64,000 nucleotides of DNA from contig CM065811.1 in NCBI GenBank assembly GCA_033398695.1, positions 73,474,001 to 73,538,000 of the forward strand, in the 5' to 3' direction. Source of the stretch: Orobanche coerulescens (Eukaryota > Streptophyta > Magnoliopsida > Lamiales > Orobanchaceae). Both the position numbers and the translations under genes were made by a program. How positions within the stretch are numbered: the stretch's first letter is position 1; every line of letters begins with the position of its first letter. This document shows, one piece after another, positions 11,912 to 24,400 of this stretch. Under the pieces are notes generated by a model that made no database searches, was not told the DNA's origin, and saw only the letters and a program-made list of their open reading frames with translations.

Positions 11912-12388
11912 GTTCTTGGATTATCAAGCTTGTAGCGGTCGTGGAGAGATGAACTTCCCGGAGGATACTGGCTAGGACATGTATTTGTGTATTGAGTTTC
12001 TGATCAGTTGTTGTATTTCCGCTGTTAGAATATTTTAAATTGTTTGTCTTTTTCCGCTGCGTGAGTATTTTTAAATGGCCTTTGGTATCTGGTAACTTAG
12101 GTCACTTTGGCAATCGTTTTCTAAATTTATTCTGTCGGTATGTGTAAGCAATAGCTTAACGTATGTTTTTAAACTGTTGAGTTTTGGCATTCGGGCCTTG
12201 TGGTTTCAAATGAGATTTTACGACGGTTTGTTAAACGGATTTTATCGAGTCTTCAAATATTTTTAAAAGACAAGATCGTTAGCCTCTTGGGCATTGATAA
12301 ATGTTTGCGAAAATTTCCTTCACCTTGTGGGTTCCATCTCGGGGCCCACGGCTGTAATATTCAGTCGGACACAGGGTGTTACAGAATA

Positions 12389-12400
12389 TGGTATCAGAGC
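12389..12400 (+). other. Primer binding site (initiator Met tRNA)
   Basis: TGGTATCAGAGC begins 6 bp after the end of the 5' LTR. It is complementary to the 3' end of plant initiator methionine tRNA, the usual minus-strand primer of Ty3/gypsy elements. Confidence 0.85.
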
Positions 12401-14765
12401 TTAGGTTGAGAAAACCTAGGCAGTTGGGTCGAGTTGGGTCGTATTTCTGTCGCGTCATTTGAGTTGTCGATTGAAAAATATTAGAGCCGTAAGTTTTTGT
12501 TGTTCACTCAGGCTTGTGCGTTATCGGATTTGCCAGTATCATACTGGGCTTGTTATAACTTTTCCAAATGGTGTTAACGAGATTCTCTGGAATGAGATGT
12601 ATTGTGTTCTTGAGTCGAACTGATTTGGCAAATGTGTGTTTTGAAAATATCTGCGTCGAGTATTTTCTTGAGTCGAGACATGTGCTAGTATCACGGGGAA
12701 TCGTCGGCTTCACGATCTGTAAGTATTGGATTTTTGAATTGCATTGAGATTTATTGTCGTTCTAAGTTGATATGTTCTGAGGTTCAGAAAGATATTATGC
12801 GTTACAGTATAAGATGACAGAGTTGGGACAGGATTGATGATCTTGAGAAGTTATGATTTTGGAAATCAGTATGTCGATTAAGTTTTGGAACGGATTTGTG
12901 CATTAGAGAGAAATATTGTGGATTGTTCAGGAGAACATGTAGTCATGTTAATTCATTTTGAGATATATGAAGCTTGTTTTGAGCATTTGAAAATGATACT
13001 TTTTAAAATGAATGTTTTACGGATGTTTTACCGTAAATGATTTTGGGCCGAGACCCAATAGATTTTTTGAAATTGTTTTATAACTCAGGACTTGGGGTCC
13101 GAAAAAGAGTTTCCTACTTTTTAAGCTTCTTGTAATGCGGAACGAGATACGGGCTGAGACCCTAATATTTCAAAAGACTTTTCTGTTTTCTTAAAAACTC
13201 CCAAGACTTGTAAAACACTTTATCAATCATTTATCTATGTCGTTCCTGCCTTTCGGGGTTCTGGATTACTTGTTCAAAAGAAACTTCTCGGGAAGTCTTT
13301 CGCTATGTTGATTTGTTTCAATGCATTGTCATAGCATAATTGAGGTGATCCAGGATGGAAAATGATTGACGTTGCGAGTCATATGTGGAAAAGGAGTTTT
13401 TGTCGGAGTTTATACATTGAGATTTTGGATTCTATCGTGTAGTTTTCTGATGGAATATCAGTGGGATTTGTGGCGATCCGGATTGGTATATAGGAGTACG
13501 GATGTGGTCAATCATTTGTATAGTTTTCATTTTAAAACTTCGAAATTGTGTGGATTCGAAGGAAACTGTTATCAAATACTTGGCACCAGCGAGCCAGTTT
13601 ATTTTTCGAGAATTGATTTGGTGGTCTTACCAAAATTTATGTTTTGAGTTTTGAAATTTTTGAAAGAACTTTCGAAAATTTGTCTCCTTGACAAGATTAT
13701 ATGATTTCAAAGTGGTTTTGAAAATGTGATTGATGTACATAGGCATTTAGTGCATCGGGCATATCATATCGATGGTACAAGGAAAAGAGATTCGAACTTT
13801 AGTATGGCAGTTTGATTATCCGGTGATGATCGGTTGAGTTATCGGATAAGAGAAATATGTTGCGTGTTGTAGATTCATGCACATAATATTATTTTGGAAA
13901 CTTGGGATATTGTGAAACCGGAACATATGTACTACGTGATTCCATTGGTGCGGTAGTAGCGCAATTTTAACATAGTGATCTTTGAATGATTTCTTGTAAG
14001 TGTAAATTTGGGGATGGTGACCCCATGTTGGTTGTTTTGGATATTGAGTGGTCGTTCCCACTCCTTGTATGAATTGGTATCTTCGTCGAATTGCGATTCG
14101 TTGTTCGTATGCCGAGGGGAAAGTTCACCAGTCGGTTGTGTTTCGTTGAGATCCACTGTATGTGATTGGTGTGTCGTTTTGAGAACTCTATATCGGTTAC
14201 TGTGGTTCTGCGTTGATCGTGTTGGAGCTTACCGTGTGAAGGTATTCTCGATTACCGTTAATCGTTCGTTGGTAATAATAGGAGTTTATCATGTTGATGA
14301 TATTCTCGACTGCGTTTTGACCTTTAGATTGGTCGTATCGGAGGATATCGTGTCGATGATACTCTCGGTTAATTTATTGGTTGATCATTGTTAATGATCA
14401 TATGAGCGTTCAGATTTTGTGTCGATATTTCGGAATTTGTTGGGCAGTTGTTTCACAGATGTATCGTGTATTATTCATTTTATCAGAATTGAGACTGGAT
14501 TGTGTAATCAGACAAACATAATTGAAACAGATAGATTATTTCATCCGAAGATGTTATGTTTTGATGGGACTCATGAAATGATGACCGTAAGCGTGTTGAG
14601 ACTTTACAGAGGAGTCACTTGCTAGGATCTCAGGAGATCGTCGACTTTGCGCATTTGTAAGTGTGCTGTTTCAGTTAATCATTAGTGATGACGACTGATC
14701 GTCGTTGTGATGGTTTCGGAATATCTTGGTCGAACGGTTTGTTTGTTTTTCTGTGACGGATTGCA
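12401..14765 (+). other. Internal region of LARD 1, no recognisable coding
   Basis: About 2.4 kb lie between primer site and polypurine region. The open frames (longest 14008-14394, 128 codons) show no gag, protease, RT or integrase motif. They are not kept as equivalent frames in the matching region of the second LARD (58309-60549). The nucleotide sequence is similar between the two copies, so it may carry packaging or replication signals in RNA rather than protein. Confidence 0.6.
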
Positions 14766-14766
14766 A

Positions 14767-14802
14767 GTTTCGAGGACGAAACTTATTTTAAGTGGTGTAG
14801 TA
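14767..14802 (+). other. Polypurine region with AAGTTTCG/CGAAACTT hairpin
   Basis: Arms AAGTTTCG and CGAAACTT surround AGGA just before the 3' LTR. A short purine-rich run follows. The layout is the same as in the coding Tekay-type elements. Confidence 0.65.
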
Positions 14803-15077
14803 TGTAATATCCGGAATTTCTACTACCGTTGTTTAATATTATTTTATCCGAGTTATATTGTACAGCGTGGAATCTGTACAGTATAGTTAAAATAAATGAA
14901 GGACTGAGATGTCAGTATCGGTATAATTGTCGTACTTGGTCGACAATTGCAATTGAGGATATTATGTATCATATGAGAATATTATGGAATTAAGTATATA
15001 TATTCAGTGCGTGAGTGTACGTATCCAGTATGTCGAGACAGACGAGAAGAGTTGGAAATGGCTAAGTATAGCCTGAC

Positions 15078-15592
15078 TAGCGCGCGCTAATGGTCAAGTA
15101 TAGCGCACGCTATCGTTCATGGTTAGCGCACGCTAGAGGCAGAATGTAGCGCACGCTGGTGCAGTCAGATCAGAAGGAATCTACGTGTGGACCAGGCCAC
15201 TTTCGGCGCACGTTCTGGTAAGTCAACGGATGTTGTAATGTAGTGTTAGCGTACGCTAATGCATGATGGTTAGCGCACGCTAACTGTATATCGGACAAAA
15301 AGGAATCTTATCCTCGTCAGCACTTTCGGCGTGTAGACCAGTCTTCGGAGCATACAGACAATCAAGTCAACTATGATTAGCGCACGCTATGGAAGAACAC
15401 TTGCGTACGCTAAATATAGGCATTTACGTACGCTAATGCATGGGCATTACGTACGTAAGTCATTGCACGGGCCGCATAAGAGCCTCTGGATTGCGATAGC
15501 GCACGCTAACAAAAGTCGGTTAACGCACGCTAAGGCCGTAGCGCACGCTAAACATAAGGTTTAGCGCACGCTAGTAATACACTTTATAAAAA
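15078..15592 (+). promoter_or_regulatory. U3 promoter: class A array and TATA box (LARD 1, 3' LTR)
   Basis: Tightly packed TAGCGCACGCTA-type motifs are followed by TTTATAAAAAGGG at 15583. Here the motifs mostly keep the full CGCACG or CGTACG core. This supports the view that the shortened cores in the 5' LTR are secondary. Confidence 0.65.
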
Positions 15593-15804
15593 GGGACAGG
15601 AGGGTGTTATGAAGCATTTCGTCCACTTCTTTCCTTTCACTCGATAGAGAGAGCCCTGGGAGGTACTCGAGGTACAGAAACACTGGGAGATGATGATCTT
15701 TAACAAGATTAAGCTGGGGATCATGAATTAAAGTCTTGTTCTTGAAGTTATTGATGATTCTTGGAATGAAGTGATTGTTCTCCTTCATGGTTCGTCTATA
15801 CAAG

Positions 15805-17799
15805 GTAATAGTTCTTCACCTTTGGATTTCGTTTTGGATTGAAGATTGATGTTCTTGAGTTAATGATTATCATATAAACAAGTTTATAAGTATGATTATG
15901 AGATTGGTTACCGAGTTATGAGTATTGATATGATTTGGATGGTTTCGAATGTGTTGTTTATCTTCAAAGAGATATGTTGGCCAATGTCTTACTTCAATTC
16001 GGATCTTTGATGTTGTTGTTGTTGGTTTCTTCATATGATGGTGATCATGGCATGATTATGAATTCTTGGTGTTTAGGTTGTTGATATTAAGGAAGATGAA
16101 ATATGAATATATGACTTGAATTAAGAGTCGGATGATTACCTATATGTTAAAAGATATCGGATTTCGTTGTTTGATAGCTATGTACATGGTTCAGAATCAC
16201 TTAGTGTTCTTGATAATCGTCATATGTTGATCGGTATCCAAAATACATGCAACTGTATAGCATTAGCGCACGCTAAGCTTACTGCCTAACGTGCGCTAAC
16301 AGGAGCAACTTAGCGTACGCTACGTTAAGTGATTAACGTGCGCTAAGAAGGGAGAAAGTGCAGTATTTTCGTGTTGTGGTTATGAATTCGTGCTGGTTTG
16401 AGTTGGATTGATCCGACTAGTTTTTAACTGAGATATTGTTGAGCCGTTGGGTTTGTGAATTGGTTTTAACGGTTGCTGATTATTATCGGATTGTTGTTTA
16501 ATCGATTATTGTAATAGGTCAAGTTTATTGATCGGTGTTTATAACCGTATGATGCGGTCGTGTTCGAGGATGTTCGTGAATTGCTTTGGTCGGGACCGAG
16601 GAACTTGTAGATGACGACAATGGATTTGGTAACGACTTCATCATCGTCGTATCGGTATCGAGGTAAGTTATTACTTGCTCAGTTCATAATATTTAATGAA
16701 TGGTTTCCGTTTCATTCGTGTATAATTCGTATAGCAATGTTTATAATCGTAATCACAGGAGATTTGAGATTATAAATCGTATTCGAGTTTTGGGAATCTA
16801 AATCATAATGAATATGATTTACTTTTGTTATTGGTATACTTGAATATTGAGGATATATTGTGATAAAGACGAAGATATGAATTATCTGCAATCCGTGATA
16901 CTTTGGACCGTCGAGTATTGAGGATAATGGTTCGTGATGGTTTAGACATTGAGATCGTTCTCAAAGGACTCGGGGCAAGTACTCTAATCATTTTTATTAT
17001 TTGTGTCGATCATGTCGTGATACATTCATGTATCGTTGTTGTCATGCATTTGTGCATTGTTGTTGTCGTGTATTGTGTACTGTTGTTTTGTGCAGTTGTG
17101 CATTGTTGTCATATGTCCACCTCAGGTTGGTCCGACGGGATCATCGGGGGATCTATGCTAGCGTGCGCTGGATCATCGGACGGGTTTTCCACCTCGGGTT
17201 GGTCTGACGGGATCATCGGGGGATCTAGGCAGTGAACGCTGGATTATCGGATTGCCATGTATTGTTGTTGTGCATATGTATATTATGGGGTTGCCATAAG
17301 TATACATTGTCGTTATTGTTGTGATCATATTGACGTTGTCATATGAGTATGCATTTGTAGGTCTTGTGTTAGGACCATGTCCCTATATTGTGTTGATCTG
17401 ATCTCGGATTAGACTGACGTGATGGTAATGGTATTTCGTATCTTGAGGTATGTTCCGTATTTCCTTGGTACTTGTATTTGATGGACAATAATTATCGTAT
17501 TGGAATTGTCGACGTTATCTGACGGATTGAATTGGCCAGAGTTGGTATAATTTCCGTATCGCGAGTTATGATAATGTTTTGAGAACCTTGAGTATTGTTG
17601 AGATACCGTACAGATATTTCGGTATTATCTTAATGTGATGTTAAGGATACGAATCGTGGATTCTCGTAAAGTTACAACGGTAAGATTACATTGGTCGTAT
17701 TCTTACTTAGTATTTCCATTGATATGTAATTATTGACGAGATGTGATGGTTATCATTGTTGGATATTATGGCTGACCCCGTCGTGGGCTTTCTTTTTAG
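15805..17799 (+). other. Candidate LTR leader intron (3' LTR, LARD 1)
   Basis: Donor CAAG|GTAATAG and acceptor CTTTTTAG|G are conserved relative to the 5' LTR, giving exactly 1995 bp in both. A prediction from consensus sites only. Confidence 0.4.
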
Positions 17800-18338
17800 G
17801 TTCTTGGATTATCAAGCTTGTAGCGGTCGTGGAGAGATGAACTTCCCGGAGGATACTGTCTAGGACATGTATTTGTGTATTGAGTTTCTGATCAGTTGTT
17901 GTATTTCCGCTGTTAGCGTATTTTAAATTGTTTGTCTTTTTCCGCTGCGTGAGTATTTTTAAATGGCCTTTGGTATCTGGTAACTTAGGTCACTTTGGCA
18001 ATTATTTTCTAAATTTATTCTGTCGGTACGTGTAAGCAATAGCTTAACGTATGTTTTTAAACTGTTGAGTTTTGGCATTCGGGCCTTGTGGTTTCAAATG
18101 AGATTTTACGACGGTTTGTTAAACGGATTTTATCGAGTCTTCAAATATTTTTAAAAGACAGTACCGTCGTTAGCCTCTTGGGCATTGATAAATGTTTGCG
18201 AAAATTTCCTTCAGCCTTGTGGGTTCCATCTCGGGGCCCACGGCGCTGTAATATTCCCGGTCGGACCTGGGGGTGTTACACAAACAAATCTACGAAATAT
18301 CCAAAGGGAATTGCAAAAAAAAATAAATAAATAAAGAA

Positions 18339-18467
18339 CTAGATGTTTTTACTCTTGATCTTGTTCATATTGCTCCTTGTCTTGACAATGCCTTGTAATG
18401 TTGTAAACTGTTTCCGCTTCTTGGGATTTTGAACTTCGTTCTTTTGATTTGATTTTGTATGTGGTTC
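18339..18467 (-). CDS. CACTA gene exon 8 (C-terminal, lysine-rich)
   Basis: After acceptor CTACAG|G the frame runs 42 codons to TAG at 18341-18339. The residues are rich in Lys, Asn and Gln with KKRK, a possible nuclear localisation patch. The LARD insertion site is 53 bp downstream. Confidence 0.6.
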   Translation of the reverse strand, partial: EPHTKSNQKNEVQNPKKRKQFTTLQGIVKTRSNMNKIKSKNI

Positions 18468-21400
18468 CTGTAGTAACATTGAATCAAATATGAGAAACAC
18501 GTTGGTAAGAAACATTGAACCAAATATGAAAAACTAGGTAATTTATAGAATAGTTTATGAAAAAAAATGTAATGCATTATGAAATTAATTCAAGGAACAA
18601 ACCTTTAAGTCACATTTGACAAGGAATTTTGGCCAACCAACAAAACTTTTATGTGCATCCCCAACTGTCTTGTGCACACTAGTTTCTATTGGTAAAAATG
18701 ATGCTGCCTTTATCACTACATCAACGGACACTTTATAGCAGTCATCTTGAAGTGGAACTCCACGAATGCTCTGTTTTTCTGATGACAAGTAAATGGTACC
18801 ACGAGCTACGATATTTCTGTTATCCGGATACGACAAAGTACACTTCATTGACTGTAATGACTTATGGCATATTAGCATCATAAAAGCTAAATGAAAATAT
18901 ACATATATATGAGCATGGCGAAATAAATACATGTGCGACATTTGTTGATTGTGTGTTGTGTATCTTTGGTTGTGAATCATTATTCAATGGCATCGCAGGA
19001 TTTGTAGTCGAATTCTTAAGTCCAATGGCATTTTTGCTGGTTTTCGCAAATTCCTAAAAAGAAAAATAAAAGCCATATGCTTTCTGTTATGCACCCGTAA
19101 GACTATGATTAATGCAAAACTAAACTGAAAAGAACACGACTATCAGGGCACCTACTGAACTAGATGCAACTCAAAAGAAAGCTTGGGCAGTAGGTCGCTA
19201 AGAAGCTGTTGTTGAAGCCAGAAGATAAGCAATGAAACATGTAGAGTGTGGATTTCAACCTAAATCCTCTCGATTTCTCATAGTTCAAGAATTTAATCAT
19301 CAATTTGTAGGAGAATAACATCTACACATAATAGAATAATCATATGCAACATGATTGTACAGACAAAACGGATTGAGACAAATAATTTATCAAAAAAACC
19401 CAAAGTACCAAAATCAGGTTCTGTTTGCTAACAGCAGTACTGCTGTTCAGCCCAAAACGACGAGAAAAATGCAACTAGAAAGGAGATGATGCACTTACGA
19501 TGACAATCCATAAATGAGTCTAAGCGCTAATCAGAAACGCGAGTATGACAAGCTGAAGGTACGGAAAAACGAATACTAAACTAAAAGTCCAGAATATCAA
19601 AATTACGAAATAGTCCCAAATATTCGAAAATCATAATCGCGACATTTGTTGACTGTGTGTTGTTTACGGTACAGAAGGTTTGGCCGATAAGTGCAACACG
19701 AGTGTGCCGCGGCCCGGACGAGCGTGCCGCGGAAGTGACTCGGCAGTGTGCTGCGGCCCACGGTACAGACTGCTCGGCCAAAAACTAGACAATGTGTGTG
19801 CCGCGGCGCACATTCCTTGTGCCGCGGCCCACACCCCCCTTGGGTCCCAAAATGATGAAAAATGATCCGGGAAGAGAATAAAAGCAATAGGAATCGATAT
19901 TTGAGAAACAATAACACGAAATGGAAGTACGGAAACCCCAAAATGGTCCGAGGTACACAACCAAAATCGAACAAGGAACAAATTCCCTAAACTTATAGGA
20001 AATTACAAAAACGGCCCAAACATCCGAAAATCACGATACAATGTCGGATTAACAATCCGAAACTCACAACATGCTCTACTCAACCATACGAACTTATGGA
20101 AATAGGAAAATGACGAAATCGAACGAGTTTAACGAGAATCGAATACACATGCGATAAAATATAACTCAAGATGAAATTACGTAAAAACATCCTCGAGACT
20201 CATCCCAACGGAGAAACTCCAAGAACAAAATAGATTCAAAATTCCAAAACAGTGCCAAGCGAGTTGTCCGAAACGAATATACGCCGAAAATAGAAATTAC
20301 CAAAAATAGAAAACACGGATATTACATTATCTCCCCCTAAAAATAAGTTTCGTCCCGAAACATACAAAACGAATAACTCGGGGTATCTCGATCTCATACT
20401 CTCTTCCGTCTACCACGTGGCTTCCTCGGACCCATGCCTCGACCATTGCACTTTAACCAAAGGAATGGTTCTGTGCCTGAGTTGCTTCACCCGACGCTCT
20501 AAGATCTGAGTCGGCCTCTCCTCGAAGGTAATGTGGGGCCCCAACTCGATCTCTCCAAAATCAATAATATGGCTAGGGTCCGATACGTACTTCCTAAGCT
20601 GGGAAACATGAAATACGTTATGCACGTGGCTCAGGGACGGCGGCAAACCTAACCGATATGCAAGCTCTCCAACTCTCTCTAGAATCTCGAACGACCCAAT
20701 AAATCTCGGACTAAGTTTACCCTTCCGACCGAAGCGGTAAACTCCCCGTGTCGACGACACCTTAAGCAACACATGGTCTCCCACTTCAAACTCCAACGGT
20801 CGGCGACGTGTATCGGCATAAGACTTCTGCTGGCTCTGGGCCATCACCAATCTATCGCGAATCAGGGCAATCTTCTCTCTCGTCTCAACTACCATATCAG
20901 GCTCGGTACCAATCAGCTCGGACGCATCATCCCAACACAACGGCGATCTGCACCTCCTCCCATACAATGCCTCGAATGGTGCCATTTTTATCGAGGCATG
21001 CCAACTATTGTTATACGTGAACTCGATCAACGGCAAGTGCGACTCCCAATCATCCTTCCAATCTAAGGCACAGGCTCTCAACATATCCTCCAACGTCTGG
21101 ATCGTCCGTTCTGACTGTCCGTCAGTCTGAGGGTCGTAAGACGTACTGAGTCTCAACTCAGTCCCCAAAGCTCGATGAACCGCCTGCCAAAAATGTGATA
21201 CAAACCGGCCATCTCGATCTGAAAAAATACTCCTAGGAGTCCCATCCAATATCACGATCTCTGCAATAAACACTCGCGCCAGCCTCTCCGGTCCCCAAGT
21301 ATCCTTAATACCCAGGAAATGAGCTGATTTGGTTAGTCGATCAACAATAACCCAAATCATGTTCATTCCAGTCCGAGTCCTAGGCATCCCGGTAATGAAA

Positions 21401-24400
21401 TCCATAGATATGTCTTCCCATTTCCATTCCGGAATGGGAAGTGGTCGTAGCAACCCCGCGGGCCGCTGATGCTCAATCTTAACCTGCTGACAGGTCAAAC
21501 ACTTCGCCACAAACTCGCTAACGTCCGATTTCAAATTACTCCACCAATAGTTACTCCTCACATCCTTGTACATTTTGCTCACTCAAAATCTTCTGTCTCA
21601 ACTCAATGTCATTCGGTATACATAATCTGCCGCGAAATCTCAGAACGCCATCATCCTGAACCACAAATACAGGGGCTTTCCCCTTCCTCACATCCTCCCT
21701 CAGCTGGACTAAAAACGGATCATCATACTGTTTCGCCTTGATATCATCAGTCAAGGACGAAGTGATCTCCAACGCACATAACTGACCCTGAACTCTCTGA
21801 ACCCAAATCTCGATATTCTGACAAATAAAATCCTGACGGATCCTGCTCTGTGGCGTGAGTACCTCTAACATCTGTAACGCCACTGGTTTTCGGCTCAGTG
21901 CATCAGCCACTACATTAGCCTTACCCGGATGATAAAATATCTCGAGGTCGTAATCTTTAATTAGCTCCAACCACCTTCGCTGTCTCATGTTCAACTCTTT
22001 TTGACTGAAGATATACTTCAAACTCTTGTGATCCGTAAATATCTTACACGATGACCCATAGAGATAATGCCTCCAGATCTTTAAGGCGAAAACGACTGCA
22101 GCTAACTCCAAATCGTGCGTGGGGTAATTCGCCTCATACGGTTTCAACTGGCGGGACGCATAAGCAATAACCCTATCTCCCTGCATCAAAACGCATCCGA
22201 GTCCGAGGTCCGAAGCATCACTATATACCACGAAATCTTCGTTCCCCTGAGGCAATGCTAACACGGGTGCGGTAGTTAGTCCTCTCTTCAACTCGTCAAA
22301 ACTATTCTGTCTGTCTGCAGTCCACTCAAATTTCTGAGTCTTCTGGAGAAACTGAGTGAGCGGTTTAGCAATCCTAGAAAATCCCTCAACAAATCGACGG
22401 TAATAGCCGGCAAGACCCAGAAAACTTCTCACCTCCTTCACATTCTTAGGCGGCTCCCAAGCCAACACTGCCTCTATCTTCTGCGGATCTACCCGAACTC
22501 CCTCTGCTGAAATCACATGCCCGAGGAACATCACTTCCTCGAGCCAAAACTCACACTTAGAGAACTTCGCATACAACTGCTCATCTCTCAAAATGTCTAA
22601 TACAATCCAGAGATGTAAGGCGTGCTCCTCCCGACTCCGTGAATAGATCAGAATGTCATCGATAAAGACGACTACGAATTTGTCCAGATACTCAGTAAAA
22701 ACTTTGTTCATCAACTGCATGAACACTGCTGGGGCATTGGTTAGCCCGAAAGGCATAACCACAAACTCGTAATGGCCATATCTCGTCCAAAAGGCAACTT
22801 TCGGTATATCGATGTCCCGAATCCTCAACTGGTAGTAGCCAGATCGCAAATCAATCTTCGAAAAGACTGTCGCCCCCTGAAGCTGATCGAACAAGTCGTC
22901 AATCCGGGGCAAAGGGTATTTATTTTTGATGGTCAACTTGTTTAATTCTCGATAATCGATGCATAAACGAAGCGATACATCCTTCTTCTTAACAAAAAGT
23001 ACGGGCGCACCCCAAGGCGATGCGCTCGGTCGAATATACCCTTTATCTAACAACTCTCCCAACTGATACTTCAACTCTAACATCTCCGACGGTGCCATAT
23101 GGTACGACGCTCGAGAAATAGGGGCTGCATTCGGCTCTAGATCAATAGGAAACTCCACCTCTCGATGTGGTGGTAATCCCGGCAAGTCATTCGGAAATAC
23201 GTCGGGGTATTCACTAACAACTGGAATAGACGACAAATAAACTCCACCATCTTCCGCCTTCAGAGCGTAACACCAGTAACCGACACAACCCTGGTTCAGA
23301 AGTTTCATCGCCTTCAAGGCGCTAATCACACTCCCCGACCTACCCGGCTTACGACCGAAGAGGGTATGCTCGGTGCCGTCCTAGGCCACTATCGAGATGG
23401 TACGAGTCCGATAGTTCATGATAGCACCGTGATGATCCAACCAATCGTCTCCGAGGATCAAATCCTCACCCTTAAGGTCTATAACAATGAGATTCGAGGG
23501 CCAATCCCGGCTCCCGATCCTCACTGGGCAATCCCTAACCTCCCGGTCCCCAACCATACAATCCCCGCTGGGCGTACTCACTACAAACGGTTCACACTCA
23601 AACAAGCAGTCAAAACCAATGCGACTCACACAATCCGATGCAATAAAGGAATGGGTAGCACCCGAATCAAAAATCAAAGCTGGATGAGTAAGGATCGAGT
23701 TGTACTGACGCCACCGGGCGTCTGCCTCCTCTGTGCGCCTCATCGTCTGATCGGGGTGAATCGAACCCGAACTCGATCTGCACGGCGATCCGGTGACCGA
23801 CCCCTACCATGACCCGACTGCGGAACACGAGTAGGCTGAGGCCGTGATCCTCGATCGGCGGTGGTAGTCGGAACTCTAGCGGCCCCGGTGGCCCTCTCAC
23901 AATGAGCCGCCGATGCGATGCCCACAAGTAAAGCAAGTAACTGGAGGAGAAGGGCAATCCTTCATCAAATGCTCATATTGGTTGCAGTTAAAACAAACCC
24001 TGCCAACATAAGTAACGGACTGGACTGAACGATTACCCTGAGATCCCCCATGAAACGGTCTCTTCCCAGGTGTAGGGGCAGACTGTGCTCTCGAAAATCG
24101 GCCACTCTTGCCGGCTGAAAAACTACCAACCGTTTTCTGTTTCTTGGCCTCGGTACCCAACTCTGATTCCGGTGCGGCCATCTCGATCGCTAGAGCGCGA
24201 TCCTGATACTCCTTCAAAGTGGCACACATGAGCGGTGCCATACTCTGTCTGATATGCGGCTTCATGCACATATTGAAGTAACGGATTTTATCAACCTCTG
24301 ATCGCACTTGATCTCTCACGAAACCCAACTGCTGATTGTAAGTAATGATGGCCTGAGAAATAGACAGATCCTGAGGTGTAGCGGTGAAGAACTCCACAGT

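Larger units (their letters stand above)
8924..12383 (+). repeat. 5' LTR of the first LARD
   Basis: It begins TGTAATATCCGG and ends GGGTGTTACA. U3 contains about a dozen copies of a TAGCGCACGCTA-type motif (9198-9689), then a TATA box. A second cluster of four motifs lies at about 10374-10460. A candidate intron is 9917-11911. Compared with the right LTR and the second LARD, this copy has unusual clustered small differences at about 9230-9800 and 12318-12383. Confidence 0.9.
8924..18280 (+). mobile_element. LARD-like non-autonomous LTR retrotransposon, complete, TSD caaac
   Basis: The 9357-bp element has two long LTRs (3460 and 3478 bp), a primer binding site, a polypurine region and only 2.4 kb of internal DNA with no gag or pol. 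Perfect 5-bp target duplications (caaac at 8919-8923 and 18281-18285) mark a single intact insertion. It lies inside the CACTA transposon, 53 bp beyond the stop codon of the CACTA gene. A second copy of the family begins at 43707. It needs proteins in trans; the Tekay-type elements nearby are plausible donors because primer site, hairpin and LTR ends are alike. Confidence 0.9.
14803..18280 (+). repeat. 3' LTR of the first LARD
   Basis: This 3478-bp LTR begins TGTAATATCCGG and ends GGGGTGTTACA, followed by the caaac duplication. The class A array spans about 15078-15574 with better-preserved motifs than the 5' copy. The TATA box is at 15585, the candidate intron at 15805-17799, and the 72-bp-spaced duplication near 17117-17240. 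Confidence 0.9.
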
